From contig NW_005200088.1 in the NCBI RefSeq assembly GCF_000372725.1, positions 83,069 through 147,068 on the forward strand: 64,000 nucleotides of DNA, read 5' to 3'. This document shows, one piece after another, positions 1 to 9,755 of the stretch. This DNA comes from Emiliania huxleyi CCMP1516 (Eukaryota; Haptophyta; Isochrysidales; Noelaerhabdaceae). The first letter of the stretch is position 1, and each line of letters starts with the position of its first letter. Below the pieces are notes generated by a model. It saw nothing but the letters and a program-made list of their open reading frames with translations, was not told the DNA's origin and made no database searches. A program made the position numbers and the translations under genes.

Positions 1-61
1 CGCTGACGACGGGCGCCGCAAGACAGATCAGTCGATCCATACTCATTGCTGTTCTACTCGA

Positions 62-295
62 GTATGGACAAACAAACGAACTACTCAACAAACGAGGCGC
101 CACTCGCCACTCTCTCCCTGACGCACAGTGTCGCACACACGCACCGGATTCACAGTGTGACACTATCCTGCTCTCTGACTATGGACATGAACGAACCACT
201 CAACAAACAAGGCTCGCACTCGACACTCTCTTCGTGACGCAGTGTCGCACACACGCACCGGAATTCACAGTGCGACACTCTCCTGCGACGATGAA
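62..295. repeat. Tandem repeat, two units of about 117 bp
   Basis: Two adjacent copies of a unit of about 117 bp are visible: the first runs from a GTATGGACA block at 62, the second from TATGGACATGAACG near 180. Both carry CACTCAACAAAC, GTCGCACACACGCACCGG and an ATTCACAGTG block. The copies differ at scattered positions. Short ORFs here follow the repeat and do not look like genes. Confidence 0.7.
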
Positions 296-338
296 GCGCC
301 GGATTCAGAATTTCGCCCGCTCCTTGATCGTCTCTAGG

Positions 339-632
339 CTAGGCACGCTCCTCTGCCGCGCCGAAAGCGCCGGACACGAAGCCCGGTGCGAGCAGGTACG
401 TGGCGGTTTCCCAGCCACGGGCGCCTTCACCGTCGGCGCAGCCGTTGAGCAGTTGTGTGGCCACACGACATATCTCGGCGAGTCGGGCTCGACATTGGCT
501 AGGTTTCCGATTCGCAGAGGCAGCATCGTGGGGCGGGGGGCGGCGAAACGCGCCTCCTCGCAGTGACAAAGGACGGGCCGTCGAAAACAGCTCGCCGATT
601 GAGCGCGTCTCGCTTTTTTTTCGAGGAGTCAA
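339..632 (-). other. Possible exon, unassigned
   Basis: A minus-strand frame has protein-like composition in its last 45 residues (ending ...LAPGFVSGAFGAAEERA), but no domain, splice partner or promoter is evident. It could be the last exon of a gene, or a chance ORF in GC-rich DNA. Nothing else supportable is seen between 296 and 944. Confidence 0.15.
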
Positions 633-944
633 CGAGTGCGCCAGCAGTGCCGGAGCAGCAGCCCGATTACGTCGTACCGCAGAAGATGCGGTGCAAGCGT
701 GGGAACTGGGAAGGGCTCCTCCTGCAGTGCTTTTTATCTTTTTTGCACCCAGGCATTATCTCCTCTTTTGGGGGCTCCTCAGAGCTGAGGAGACTGGGAC
801 CGAGTCAACACTGCGCAGGCGAACCGTAGATATCTGGCTCCCCCCGCACGCAGCCCGCACCGTAACGACTCCCCCACACGTTTCGCCTGAGTTTGAGATA
901 TCAGTGCATCAGTCCGCGGTATGCCGACGTTGCTAGAGATCTCT

Positions 945-2654
945 CTAGCTCCCGTGGGACCGCTCGAGAAGCGACCCGCCGAGGCGAAGGGCGCCCTCCG
1001 AGAGTGTGGGGAGGGCCATGAGTGCCTGCAGCCTCAGCCTCTGCTCCCAATCGGCCGCGGTGGCGGAGTTCTCGAACATAATTACGGCTCCGAAGAGGGG
1101 AGCGCTCCGCACCGTCTCCTCCAGCCGCGCCTGCTCACTCGCGGCTGCCGCGGCACTCTCGATGTGCGCGACGCCTCCGGCTCTCTGAAACGCGGCGTGC
1201 GCCGCTCCGCTGCGATTGCGAACATCTTGCACCTTTGGAGGCAGCCGATCGTACGAATCCTTTGTCAGACTATCCGCTTTTACGGTGGTTGTCTCCTTTC
1301 CCGCGAAGGAGGCGACGTGCGGTGGCAGCCGAGTCACGTAGTAGCTTCCCGTGGTGCAAAGCCCGGTTACTCGATCCCAGTGCAGAGTCACCTCGGCTCC
1401 CGCTTCGAGTACGAAACCTGCGCGGTCGAGATATCCGTTCCGCATTAACAGCTTGCACCCCGCCGGGACGGCCCCAGGATTTTTTTTGTCCACCGACGCG
1501 CCGAACTTGACGAGGAGGTCCTTGCCAAGCGTCAATCGCACCTCCGGCCGAGGCGGCGGCTCGCGTGGTCGCTCAGTCCCGGCGAATCCGCGCCGCAGCT
1601 GGAGGAGGCGAAGATCGGATCGGATCTCGTCGAGCAGGTGCAAGCACCGTCCCTCGCGCCGCACAATTTCGAAGACGTCGGTGCGGCCGCCGCCGTGCGG
1701 CCGGAAGCGCGCCTTCCACTCCTTTTGTGAGCACGGCCCGCCCTCGTCGTCCAACCCGCGCAGCCGAAGCAGCGCACCCTCCTTTGAGCTGCCGACCAGC
1801 ACATCCGCGTGTACGGGCGTGGGCGTCGCCTGCAGCAGGCTGATCGAGCCGTTGCTCTCGTATCGCACCGCGGAGACGACGACGTGCCGCGGCAGACGAG
1901 CGAGCGGCGGCAGCGGCGAGCGAAGGCAGCTCATGAGCTCGTACTGGACGCCTCTTGCAATCGGGCGATCCCGACTCGCCACGGTTGGCAGCTCAGGTTC
2001 GCGCTCCTTGCCCATCGGCTCTGTGCTCTCCCGAGCCGGCGAGGGCGGCCGGACCCGCCGCTTCTTGGCGAGCGACGCTCCCTCGCGGCCGCCGCTGCCA
2101 TCGCCGCCGCCTGGTGCCGGCCCCTCCTCGTCGTCGCTCTGGTCAGAGGACTCGGCCATCAACCGCATTTGCTCGGGCCGAGCTCGCGGCGCGGCAGGCG
2201 CGGCACTCGCCGACGCGGCAACGGACGAGGCAGGCGCGCGGTCCTCGCTGCGCACGTCAACCACCGTCGACCCACCGCCGCAGAGCCGATAGTGCACGCC
2301 GAGCTCCGGCAGCAGGGCCTTGTGCGGCGTGAGCGGCCTCGCGGCCGCTGCATCTGTGGCCGGGAAGGAGAGGCGAACGCACACAAAGCGCCGCCTTGCG
2401 TGAACGACGATCGTTGGCGCCCCTCGGCGGCTGGCCGGAAGCTGCACCACGAGGCCGCGATCCGGAGGCCAGTCGACGTCGAGCCGCTTCAGCTCGCCCG
2501 CGTTCTCGCTGTCCTGCAGTTCCGGAGCCGAGCCGACGATGACTGCCGCGTAGCTGGACTCGGCGATGACAAGGTAGCGGTGCTTGAGGCCGGACGCGAG
2601 GAAGTACTTCACGTCGCCGATCGAGAGCGTGAAGCTCGTAAAATGCGAGGACAT
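945..2654 (-). CDS. Hypothetical protein, 569 aa
   Basis: This is one uninterrupted minus-strand reading frame. I chose the ATG at 2654 (MSSHFTSFTL...) because the 56 upstream codons of the longer frame run through a CTTT-repeat tract and look like UTR. The protein has an ordered N-terminal region (about 1-110), an acidic/basic low-complexity linker (about 160-230, with SSDQSDDEEG and a KKRRVRPPSP stretch that could be a nuclear localisation signal), and a mixed alpha/beta C-terminal half. I recognise no catalytic motif. An AAATTCTTT motif lies about 41 bases upstream of the chosen start. Function is unknown; a nuclear protein is possible from the basic stretch. Confidence 0.6.
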   Translation of the reverse strand: MSSHFTSFTLSIGDVKYFLASGLKHRYLVIAESSYAAVIVGSAPELQDSENAGELKRLDVDWPPDRGLVVQLPASRRGAPTIVVHARRRFVCVRLSFPATDAAAARPLTPHKALLPELGVHYRLCGGGSTVVDVRSEDRAPASSVAASASAAPAAPRARPEQMRLMAESSDQSDDEEGPAPGGGDGSGGREGASLAKKRRVRPPSPARESTEPMGKEREPELPTVASRDRPIARGVQYELMSCLRSPLPPLARLPRHVVVSAVRYESNGSISLLQATPTPVHADVLVGSSKEGALLRLRGLDDEGGPCSQKEWKARFRPHGGGRTDVFEIVRREGRCLHLLDEIRSDLRLLQLRRGFAGTERPREPPPRPEVRLTLGKDLLVKFGASVDKKNPGAVPAGCKLLMRNGYLDRAGFVLEAGAEVTLHWDRVTGLCTTGSYYVTRLPPHVASFAGKETTTVKADSLTKDSYDRLPPKVQDVRNRSGAAHAAFQRAGGVAHIESAAAAASEQARLEETVRSAPLFGAVIMFENSATAADWEQRLRLQALMALPTLSEGALRLGGSLLERSHGS

Positions 2655-2694
2655 CGTCGTTTGCGTGAAGGCGCGAGAGAGGCACGCCGACGAT

Positions 2695-2703
2695 AAAGAA
2701 TTT
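2695..2703 (-). promoter_or_regulatory. AAATTCTTT upstream motif
   Basis: On the minus strand AAATTCTTT lies 41 bases before the chosen start of the 569-aa gene. Related motifs occupy similar places upstream of other genes here, suggesting a core promoter or transcription-start element. Inference only. Confidence 0.4.
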
Positions 2704-2739
2704 GGTCCCTTGGCTCGTGTGCTCCCCGTTTGGTTTGTT

Positions 2740-2812
2740 TCCCTTGGGTTGTGTGTTTTCTTTCTTTCTTTCTTTTTGGTTTGTGTGTTTGCTTTCTTTC
2801 TTTTTGGTGCGT
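2740..2812 (+). repeat. Dispersed CTTT-rich repeat
   Basis: The block CCCTTGGGTTGTGTG followed by TTTTCTTTCTTTCTTTC is one copy of a dispersed element also found near 26230, 26285, 26390, 34085, 59105 and 59210. Here it lies upstream of the minus-strand gene starting at 2654, in opposite orientation to that gene. Confidence 0.6.
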
Positions 2813-3078
2813 CTGCGTGCACCGCCAGCTTCCCAGGGCCATAGCGCGAAAAACGACGGTGGAGATGGCATGCATCCTAGCTGTTGTGTCGCCAGCCGAA
2901 GAGGGCGGGCGAGCCCCCGCCCTCTCGCTTTTTGTGTGAGTGTGTGAAGTGTGATGGAGAGGTAAGTGAGCATCTCTGACTCTCCATACAGTAGAACGCT
3001 CAAACAAGATGCAATCTAAACTCGATGAGACAAAAAAAGCACAGACGTCAGGCAGGCGCTCATCGTGGACTCGCATAA

Positions 3079-4369
3079 TTATTGGGACCCGATTCTCAGG
3101 AACCCGTTCGCCGCGCGGTTGCACGTCGGGCAGCGCGTGTGCTTGGCCGACCACGTCTCCGCGCACGCGTAGCACGTGGAGCTGCGCGTGCGAACAAACG
3201 AGATGAGTCAGGAGGAGTTTGCACGGGAGGGTGTGGAACGGGAGGTGGCGGGGTTTGTGAGCCTCGCGCCTGTGCCGGCACGGCAAGAATTGAGCCCACG
3301 GCCTGCTCGCGCTCCACTCCGCCTCGCACAAGGTGCAAGCGCACGGACGGCACGTTCGGGTCGGGAGGACCTGCCACTCCTCAGCCCGCCTCTCGATGCA
3401 GAGGAGCAGGTCGAGCCGCAGGTAGTGCAGGTCGAAGAAGGAGCAGTGGTCCCTGCAGGGGGAGAGGTGAGGGATAAGCGGAGGGCATGGGAGCGTTATC
3501 GAGCCGAAACCTGGGTCGACCTCAGTCGACCTCCGTACTGCTGTGTGTTCGGAGGAGGGACGATCTCGGCGATCTCGGGCGATCTCGGGCGATCTCGGGT
3601 GCGACATCCCCCCCCCCTCTCTACCTCACACAGGCAATCGTCGCCTGCCCGCCGTTCCCGAGGGGGCGCTAGGAGGCGACGTTGCCGCCACCGTGGTGGC
3701 ATTCTGTGCGGAGGCGGAGGCAAGGCGCGCGCGGCAAGGTGATCTCAGGTGGTACGGGGCTGATACTCTCGCAGAAGGACGCAGTCCGACAGAGAAGGTG
3801 CCCCCCCCGGCGCAGGGGCGAGGACGCGGAGTGGGCAGGCGCGCGCGCGGCGAGGCGTACCATGCGAGGCGCGTCGACTCGGTGCAGCTACCCGGAGCCT
3901 TGAGCAGCTCCACGAGGCCGGCGGTGTCCGTGCGTAGCACGCTGTGGGCGAGGCCGGCCGCTCGCTCCAAGACGGCGTCTGCTGCGCCACACGCGTGGAG
4001 GCCGTCCAGAAAGGCGCTCTCCACCGCGTCCACGAAATCGGGGCGGTCCACCAAGAAGAGCACGAGCTGCGCAATGTTGTGGTCGGTAAAGATGTCGACG
4101 AGCGTGGCTATCATACCGCGCTCTCCCGGAATACTAAAGATGGTGTGCTTATCGTCGCGCACGGCTTTCGGTAGCTTAGGACGGGTTGTCGACGGCGACG
4201 CGCGTGCAACCTCATAGTAGCGGATCAGCTCCTCCTTTGCGGCCCACGCTTCGTCAGTACGGAGCGCTTTGTCGGGCGTGACCTTGTCTCTCGCGCGAGC
4301 GTTGGCGACGGGAGAGCCGATGCCGAGCTCCGCACCGCGGGAAGCTCTCCTTGACGGGAGCCCTGACAT
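3079..4369 (-). CDS. RING-type zinc-finger protein, spliced
   Basis: The C-terminal exons encode a C3HC4-like RING: CTLCEAEW, then LPCRH, then after splicing SSTCYAC and RCPTCNRAANGFLRI before the stop. The ligand pattern C-x2-C, C-x-H, C-x2-C, C-P-x-C is characteristic of E3 ubiquitin ligases. A GC-AG intron at 3182-3269 (88 nt) restores the RING exactly: the codon AG|C joins PCRH to SSTC. Upstream on the same strand, the frame at 3626-4369 (start at 4369) encodes a helical region with IFSIPGERGMIATLVDIFTD that I take as the N-terminal exon. The join between that exon and the RING exon, across a CGATCTCGGG repeat near 3560-3600, is not resolved. A segment with CRDHCSFFDLHYL just before the RING faintly recalls SP-RING/MIZ fingers. 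Confidence 0.6.
3560..3605. repeat. CGATCTCGGG minisatellite
   Basis: Four near-perfect units of about 10 bp lie in the presumed intron of the RING gene. The same unit family recurs in introns near 32090, 32550-32810, 34250-34350 and 38040-38265. Confidence 0.7.
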
Positions 4370-4931
4370 TAAGGGTTGCTACAGTGACTTCCAGTGAGAT
4401 GATGTCCCGCTGGCAAGTGCCACAGGCGACCGCCCCCCGGGCCTGCCATGGGTTATTCACAAGTGCTTATCCCGAGCCTGCCTTTTACTCGAGTTTTAAT
4501 GTGCCTTACAAATGTGCGCAAAGCAATGTGCGACGGTAGCGCGTGATACACACAAGAGTGTGGGAACACAACGGAAATCGGGTAGATGCACCTCGAAAGT
4601 CACGGCGAAGCTGGTGGGAAGGGCCGGAAGGGCGCAGGAAATGGTAGCAGCATGGGCGGTAAACGCCAGGGGATTGGCGAGACACTGTATGTGCGACCTG
4701 CTGCTACCTTTGGCTGCCACCGGCGACGATATCAAGGCAGGGGTGCGACTTGCAGAGGAAACACGGAGGTGCAACCAAAAAGAAACCGGCGGCCAGCGGA
4801 CAAGCGAATCAATGCACAAACAGGTCGAAAGTTAGAAAGAAACCGCAGACGCAACGTGTCAAGTACGTGGACAAGTCGAGAGAAGGAAATTATGCGGCAC
4901 GTGAGCAAAACTTGCAAAAAGAGGAAACCCC

Positions 4932-6641
4932 CTATTCCGCGTCGCCCAGGCTCGACTCGCCCTCGGCCCAGCCAGAAAGAAAATATTCAACAAACAGCGA
5001 CGCGACGGCGCGCGGCGACTCCGTTGCCACGCTGAGCTCAGCGGGCAGCGCCCAGCCGCAGTGCAGCTGGGCCTCGCGCAAAATGGCGGCCACAAGCTCC
5101 TCCTGCTCCTCGTCCTCCACGCCACTCAACGCTGCCAGAACCAGTGTCGCATCGACGAGGAGCGAAGAGTTCTCCTCTGCGGTGTTGGCGCGCGGGTTCA
5201 TGTTTCCCTTCTCGTCCAACCACCATCGCCAAAACTCGATGGCGACGCCGGCATTCTCGTTGCTGCTGCTGCCCGCGCCGCCACCGACGGCACGGGCGAG
5301 TGAGTCGATCCGCGTCCGCAGCGGCGAGGCAAACTCGTAGCGGTCGCGGCCAGGCAGCGGCCGCACGGCAAATCGGCGGCTCGCCCAGCGACAAAAGCCC
5401 GCGGTCGAGCCGTCAAAGGCCGCCGCCGCCCGAAGCACAATCTCAGTCACAGTGGCGGCGCCGGCTGGTGCCGTGTCGATTTTTTCGAGAGCGGTCGTGA
5501 TCAGCGGCGAGGTGACGGACGCGCCCAGCGCCCGCAAGACGGCGGTGAGGTGGAGGCGCATGTTTAGGCTGCCGCCCTCGGCCTCGAGCACAATCACCAT
5601 GAACCCCTCGAGCGCGTCGACGGACGCGCCGTTGATGACAGCAGCCTGGAAGCCCACGTCGTTGATGAGCCACTCACGCGCCACCTCAATGCGGACGGGC
5701 GCCCACCCAAGAGTGAGCGGCCCGTTGCGCGCGGCGCGAGCGCAGACGGCCGAGCGCGTCGTCGTCCCCGGCAGCAAGGCGTGCCGTGCCTAGGAAAGGA
5801 GCAGAGGGCGTCTGGAAGCGATTCACGACCGGATGCTCTCTGTCTCCCGCACCTCCCGCGCGAGCTCCGCGTCTGTCGTCGAGAGAAGCTCCTCGTCAGA
5901 CCACCCTCGGCTGATGGCGCGCAGCAGCTGCTCGAGCAGCGTGAGGAGCACGGTGATGTCGCGCCTCTCCTCGGAGACGCGGCCGCGCGGAAAGGTCTTG
6001 GGCTGCCGCCGCCTTCGGGCCTGCCCGGCGTACGGAAGCAGGCCGTCCGCCAGCATCACGTAGAGTAGGTTGAGGGCCGTGTCGTCGGCGGCCTGGAGCA
6101 CGTGCCGCGTGCGCACGCGGCGCAGCAGCTTGCTCAGCAGAGGCCGGCTGCTGAGCTGCGCCGCGTTGAGGTCGAGGAAGGCCCGAGCCGTTCCCGCGAG
6201 CTGGCCCGACTCACCGAGAGGGTGAATCTCGAGCGCGCCGTCGTCGCTGCAGCCGACCAGTCCCGTCTCAACGGTCTGAGGCGGGCGCGAGCCGCCTTGC
6301 ACCAATGGCCCGAGAGCGCAGCGTAAGCGCTCGTCGGCCACTTTTGGCACCAACTGGTCGCCGCCGCTAAGGCGCGCGCCTATCCAGGTGCTACGCAGCG
6401 CCTCGCGCAGCACCTCAGGAAACTTGCCCAGGTACTTGGCCAACCCAGCGAGCAGCGCCTCCGCCTTGGCCAAGTCCTCGTCCGTTCCGTCAGAGGAAGC
6501 CGCTTGCGCTTCAGGCCGGAGGCCACTGCCTTCTTCGGTAGCGGCCGCGGCCTGCTCGTAGAAGTCACCGGCCGACTGTTCCGATGCCGGCAGCGGAACA
6601 GGGGCGAGGTTGAGTTTCGAGAAGAGCTTGCGGGATGACAT
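4932..6641 (-). CDS. Hypothetical protein, two or more exons
   Basis: Two minus-strand frames look like one gene. The upstream frame starts at 6641 (MSSRKLFSKL...) and runs to about 5823, with helical content (LAKYLGKFPEVLREAL, NLLYVMLADGLLPYAG). The downstream frame (about 5790-4932) is also helical (VLRALGASVTSPLITTALEK) and ends in SSLGDAE. Between them the minus strand offers a GTCGTG donor-like and a TTTCCTAG acceptor-like site, but the phases I tried do not join cleanly, so the exact intron is unresolved. No known domain is recognised. An AAATTCTTTT motif lies 29 bases upstream of the start. The gene is divergent from the coiled-coil gene starting at 7093. Confidence 0.5.
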
Positions 6642-7092
6642 ATTGTCCGGCATATTGGGAGGGCCAAGCAAAAGAATTTATGAAGCGAGTCCCCACACAC
6701 TGGGCACGGGACTCCCCTCCTCCCTTGGGTCCGTTTATGGCACTAACACAGGTACACCAAAAGAAATCTGGGCGCTGAGCTGTCTCCACCGGGCACTATG
6801 TACTCATGTGCCGTGTCGGCGGCATCGGCGTGTTCGTGCTTTGCTACATAGTGCAGCGCGGCCGGAGCTGCTTTGAAGCATCGAGACGAGTTCGAGCACC
6901 TGCAGACGAGGGGGCTGTGATTGGTTGGTCGAGCGTGACGTGCGGCAGCGGCAGTAGCGGCAGCGGTTTTTTCTGCGGCAGCCCATCTGTGCCGGCCGCC
7001 CTTATTGAGCTTTTAGTGTGGGGTACGTCAAATAAAATTCTTTTCGCCGCGGTCCCGTCAGCCGGTCGTCCACCCGCCTCCCCACCAACATT
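6642..7092. promoter_or_regulatory. Divergent promoter region
   Basis: This 451-bp spacer separates divergent starts at 6641 (minus) and 7093 (plus). AAATTCTTTT occurs on the minus strand at 6670-6679 and on the plus strand at 7035-7044, each 29-60 bases from its ATG. An AATAAAAT stretch overlaps the second copy. Confidence 0.45.
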
Positions 7093-7794
7093 ATGCCCGC
7101 GCCCAAGGACTTTCAGCCCGCGCTGGTGCAGCAGCAGGGGCTGAACGGGTCACAGATGGTCCGCGTTCGAGTCAATGGCCGTGGCCCCACACCATCGATC
7201 ACTGGACCACCAGAGGAGATGGCCGAGGTGATGGCAGGTCAGCCAGCGCCCGGATCCTCGCGCGGCGAGTTCGTATCGTACCTCCGGGAGCAGCTCGATC
7301 TGCGCGCCGCCGCGAAGGAGGCGGCGCTCGCGGCCAAGAAGGAGGAGCGCGCCGCCGCCGCCGCCGCGCAGCAGGCGGCGCTCGCGGCCAAGAAGGAGGA
7401 GCGCGCCGCCGCTGCCGCCGCCAAGAAGGAGGCGGCGCTCGCGGCCAAGAAGGACGAGCGCGCCGCCGCCGCCGCCGCCGCGGCAACTCTGACTCCCTTC
7501 GTCGCCCGCCGCTACATCACCCTTGCAGAGAACGCGCAGAGGCTCAATGACCTCGAAATCCAGCCGACGACGGAGTTCGAAGCGAGCAAGCGCGTCGCCG
7601 ACATCGCCCGGGGCGCTGCGGCAGCACTGCCCGCCGCCACAGAGGCCTCGGTGGCCGAGGCGGCCGTCGAGGCCATCGAGCTCCACTTCCCGAAGCGCTG
7701 GAAGGGGAAGCGGGCGCGCGAGTCTGCCGACGTCGTCCGGCGCTCCGACCGGCTGAAGGGCCCCGCCGCAGCCGCCTCCTTCTCCGCCGCTTGA
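7093..7794 (+). CDS. Ala/Lys/Glu-rich coiled-coil protein, 233 aa
   Basis: This is a single-exon frame starting at ATTATGCCC. Residues about 70-140 are three imperfect repeats of about 22 residues built on AALAAKKEERAAAAA, which should form a long charged alpha-helix or coiled coil. The C-terminal third is less repetitive (FVARRYITLAENAQRLNDLE) and ends in a basic segment, FPKRWKGKRARESADVVRRS, that could bind nucleic acid or act as a nuclear signal. The repeats are also repeats at DNA level and should vary in number. No enzymatic motif is seen. The role is unknown; a structural or chromatin-associated protein is possible. Confidence 0.6.
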   Translation: MPAPKDFQPALVQQQGLNGSQMVRVRVNGRGPTPSITGPPEEMAEVMAGQPAPGSSRGEFVSYLREQLDLRAAAKEAALAAKKEERAAAAAAQQAALAAKKEERAAAAAAKKEAALAAKKDERAAAAAAAATLTPFVARRYITLAENAQRLNDLEIQPTTEFEASKRVADIARGAAAALPAATEASVAEAAVEAIELHFPKRWKGKRARESADVVRRSDRLKGPAAAASFSAA

Positions 7795-8990
7795 TCCTCC
7801 TCCTCCGCCGCCGCCGCCGCCGCCGCCTCCTGAACCGCCCCCGCCCTGGGCACCGTCTCGCGTATGCATGCGGCATGACTCTTCTGGAGTTTTGGGACAT
7901 GGGCAACTCTTCGGCATTTGAGTGCGTTGACATGGGCCTTGCAGCAACGACAGAGTCAGCGGCCAAGACCGAGAGCTAGCTGCAACGGTCTGACCACCGA
8001 GAGGTGCGCCGCGAGACGAATTCCGATTTTCACACGCTTTGGTTTTTGGCTTCTTGTGGGGGGGCCTCGAAAGGTTTGTTTGTGCGGCGGGAGGTGGGGT
8101 CGAGGGGCATGTCCGTGACGAGAGTCCTCGGTGGTACGTACGTTTATCTACGTTTACGTCGGGTCACGTGCAAACGTGCAAACGAACTGCTTCTGAGATG
8201 GCGCATGGCGCTAAAAGAATTTTTTCTCGAGGATCTTTATTCGATACGAGTTGCACATTCGAATCACCGTTGGCGTTGCAACTCGTTCCAACTCGCAACT
8301 CGTATCGAATGCACTCGAGATCCTTCGCTTGGGCCCGAAGTATCTAAACTTGGTTGCGTCAAAAATAAATTCCGCGACTGGCTGGCCTTTCCCCGCCTTT
8401 GTTTGCGTCCACACGCGTTTGCACGCCTCGCTCCATCGGCCAAGACAAGTCGTGCCATCGGCATCGAACGTCGCCATCGGCATGGAACGATCGGCATTGC
8501 ACGTCGGGACGCGCCGCTTCGGCGAGTGTAGGTCCCCCGTCGCAGCATGATGCAACATGCATGTCGGCTCATTCTGAGGTTGTGCCGGGGCGGCGTGCAG
8601 CTCCCTCTGGTGATGGCCAGCATTGACCACGTGCGCATGAAAAGGGAGAGTTCTCCTGCTTCTGAGACCCGACCTGCTCTGCAGCAGGTGGTGAGTGTCG
8701 CTGAGGGCGGAGCTGCTGCTGCCAGCTATGCGTATGCGGCACCAATGCCAATGAAGTGCGTCTTCTCTCCCTGGCGCGACGGCAACTCGCAGCAACGGCG
8801 GCGCTGGCGGGTCGCACGCAGAGATTCGCAAAGATTCGCCTACTTTGGCGATCGAGAAGACCAACCGATCTCCGAGATCAGCCGAGATACGAAGGACCCA
8901 AAGGCCGACCCGGCGGCGCCTCCGTGGCAGACCCCCCTCTTCTGAGCCACCATGCACGGAGACATGCGGTCGGTCGAATCGAAAAAAAGA
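7795..8990. other. Intergenic, no clear gene
   Basis: Several ORFs cross this stretch, but none has recognisable domains. The only strong structure is the inverted repeat at 8239-8310. A TCTACGTTTACGTCGGG-type tract with related hexamers lies near 8150. Confidence 0.4.
8239..8310. repeat. Perfect 16-bp inverted repeat with 40-base loop
   Basis: ATTCGATACGAGTTGC at 8239-8254 is matched exactly by its reverse complement at 8295-8310. The flanks also pair partly, through TCTCGAGGATC and GATCTCGAG-type sequences. The loop contains two more GCAACTCG/AACTCG half-copies. It could be a transposon end, a MITE remnant or a cruciform-forming site. Confidence 0.7.
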
Positions 8991-9001
8991 AAATAAAAAG
9001 C

Positions 9002-9269
9002 GCACCTCCTCCCCCTCCCCCCTCTCGACAGCGACAGTATCCACGATCTCCTCGAGTATCGCCAGCGACTCGATCTCGTCTCTGTCTTTGATCCAGTCCC
9101 GCAGCTCGAGCGAGCTGATGTCAAACTCTCGGCACGTCGGGACGATGCGGCGCCAGACAGGGCGCGCAAGTGCGGCGCGGACTGCACGGAGCTTGAACCG
9201 AGCGGAGTAAGGGTCGCGCTCCGTCGCGTCGGACGTGTCCACGCGCGGAGACAAAGCACGAGCCGCCAT
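9002..9269 (-). CDS. HTH-like exon, possibly transposase-derived
   Basis: The frame begins at an ATG at 9269 (MAARALSPRV...) and contains YSARFKLRAVRAAL followed by IVPTCREFDISSLELRDWIK. This loosely matches the homeodomain-like N-terminal DNA-binding domain of pogo/Tigger-type and Brinker-type proteins: K-x-x-A-V, a helix, then L-R-x-W. A GTGCGC donor-like site follows EEGEGE-rich codons near 9001. No DDE catalytic domain was found downstream, so this is at best an N-terminal exon or a fragment. Confidence 0.3.
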
Positions 9270-9543
9270 TCCACGTGCCTTGCAGGGTACAGTGGGTTGG
9301 TTGGACCTACCCCTTCGGAATTTTCCGTTTGATACGCCGAATTCGGTCAATCGAAATCATTCCGAGCTCGCTTTTTGTGATTTTTGTCCATCAAGTTCGA
9401 CTCTTACTCGCCGGTCGGGTGGTCTGTTGCCACCGCGGTTGGCGCCCTAGGTAGGCAGGTACCCAAAAGGCTCCGCAATCGATCAATCAATTTATGCGGC
9501 CCGATGGGGAGGAGCGGGGGAGGAGCGGGGCGGACTCGCCTGC

Positions 9544-9610
9544 GTGGATCGCGTCACACCAATCCTCGCTACCCAACGCGGGGGCCAAGGATATCGACCT
9601 CCCTCGAGAA
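9544..9610. repeat. Dispersed repeat, copy 1 (second copy at 23369)
   Basis: GCGTGGATCGCGTCACACC followed by AATCCTCGCTACCCAACGCG and a GGATATC-ACCTC block is repeated almost exactly at about 23369-23445. Its presence inside the N-terminal extension of the receptor ORF argues against translation starting at 9384. Confidence 0.7.
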
Positions 9611-9755
9611 CAGCACGGAACCCGAAAAAGAAAACATGCGGCGCCGCCGCATTTGCGGAGAGCGTGTCAAGCCGAGGCCTTGTGCGTGGGTGCAGCGTCT
9701 CGGGCGCGTGGACAGTGCTCGCGTTTTTCGCAGCGCTGCCGGCCCTGACCGCCCC

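Noticed and set aside
1351-2696. Plus-strand Arg/Ser-rich ORFs
   Set aside because: Shadow frames of the minus-strand 569-aa gene.
2655-2822. 56-codon N-terminal extension of the 569-aa protein
   Set aside because: Lys/Thr-rich codons come from the CTTT-type repeat, and the promoter-like AAATTCTTT motif lies inside it.
9384-9755. In-frame N-terminal extension of the receptor PLC
   Set aside because: It crosses a dispersed repeat, is Arg-rich without family resemblance, and would bury the signal peptide starting at 9756.
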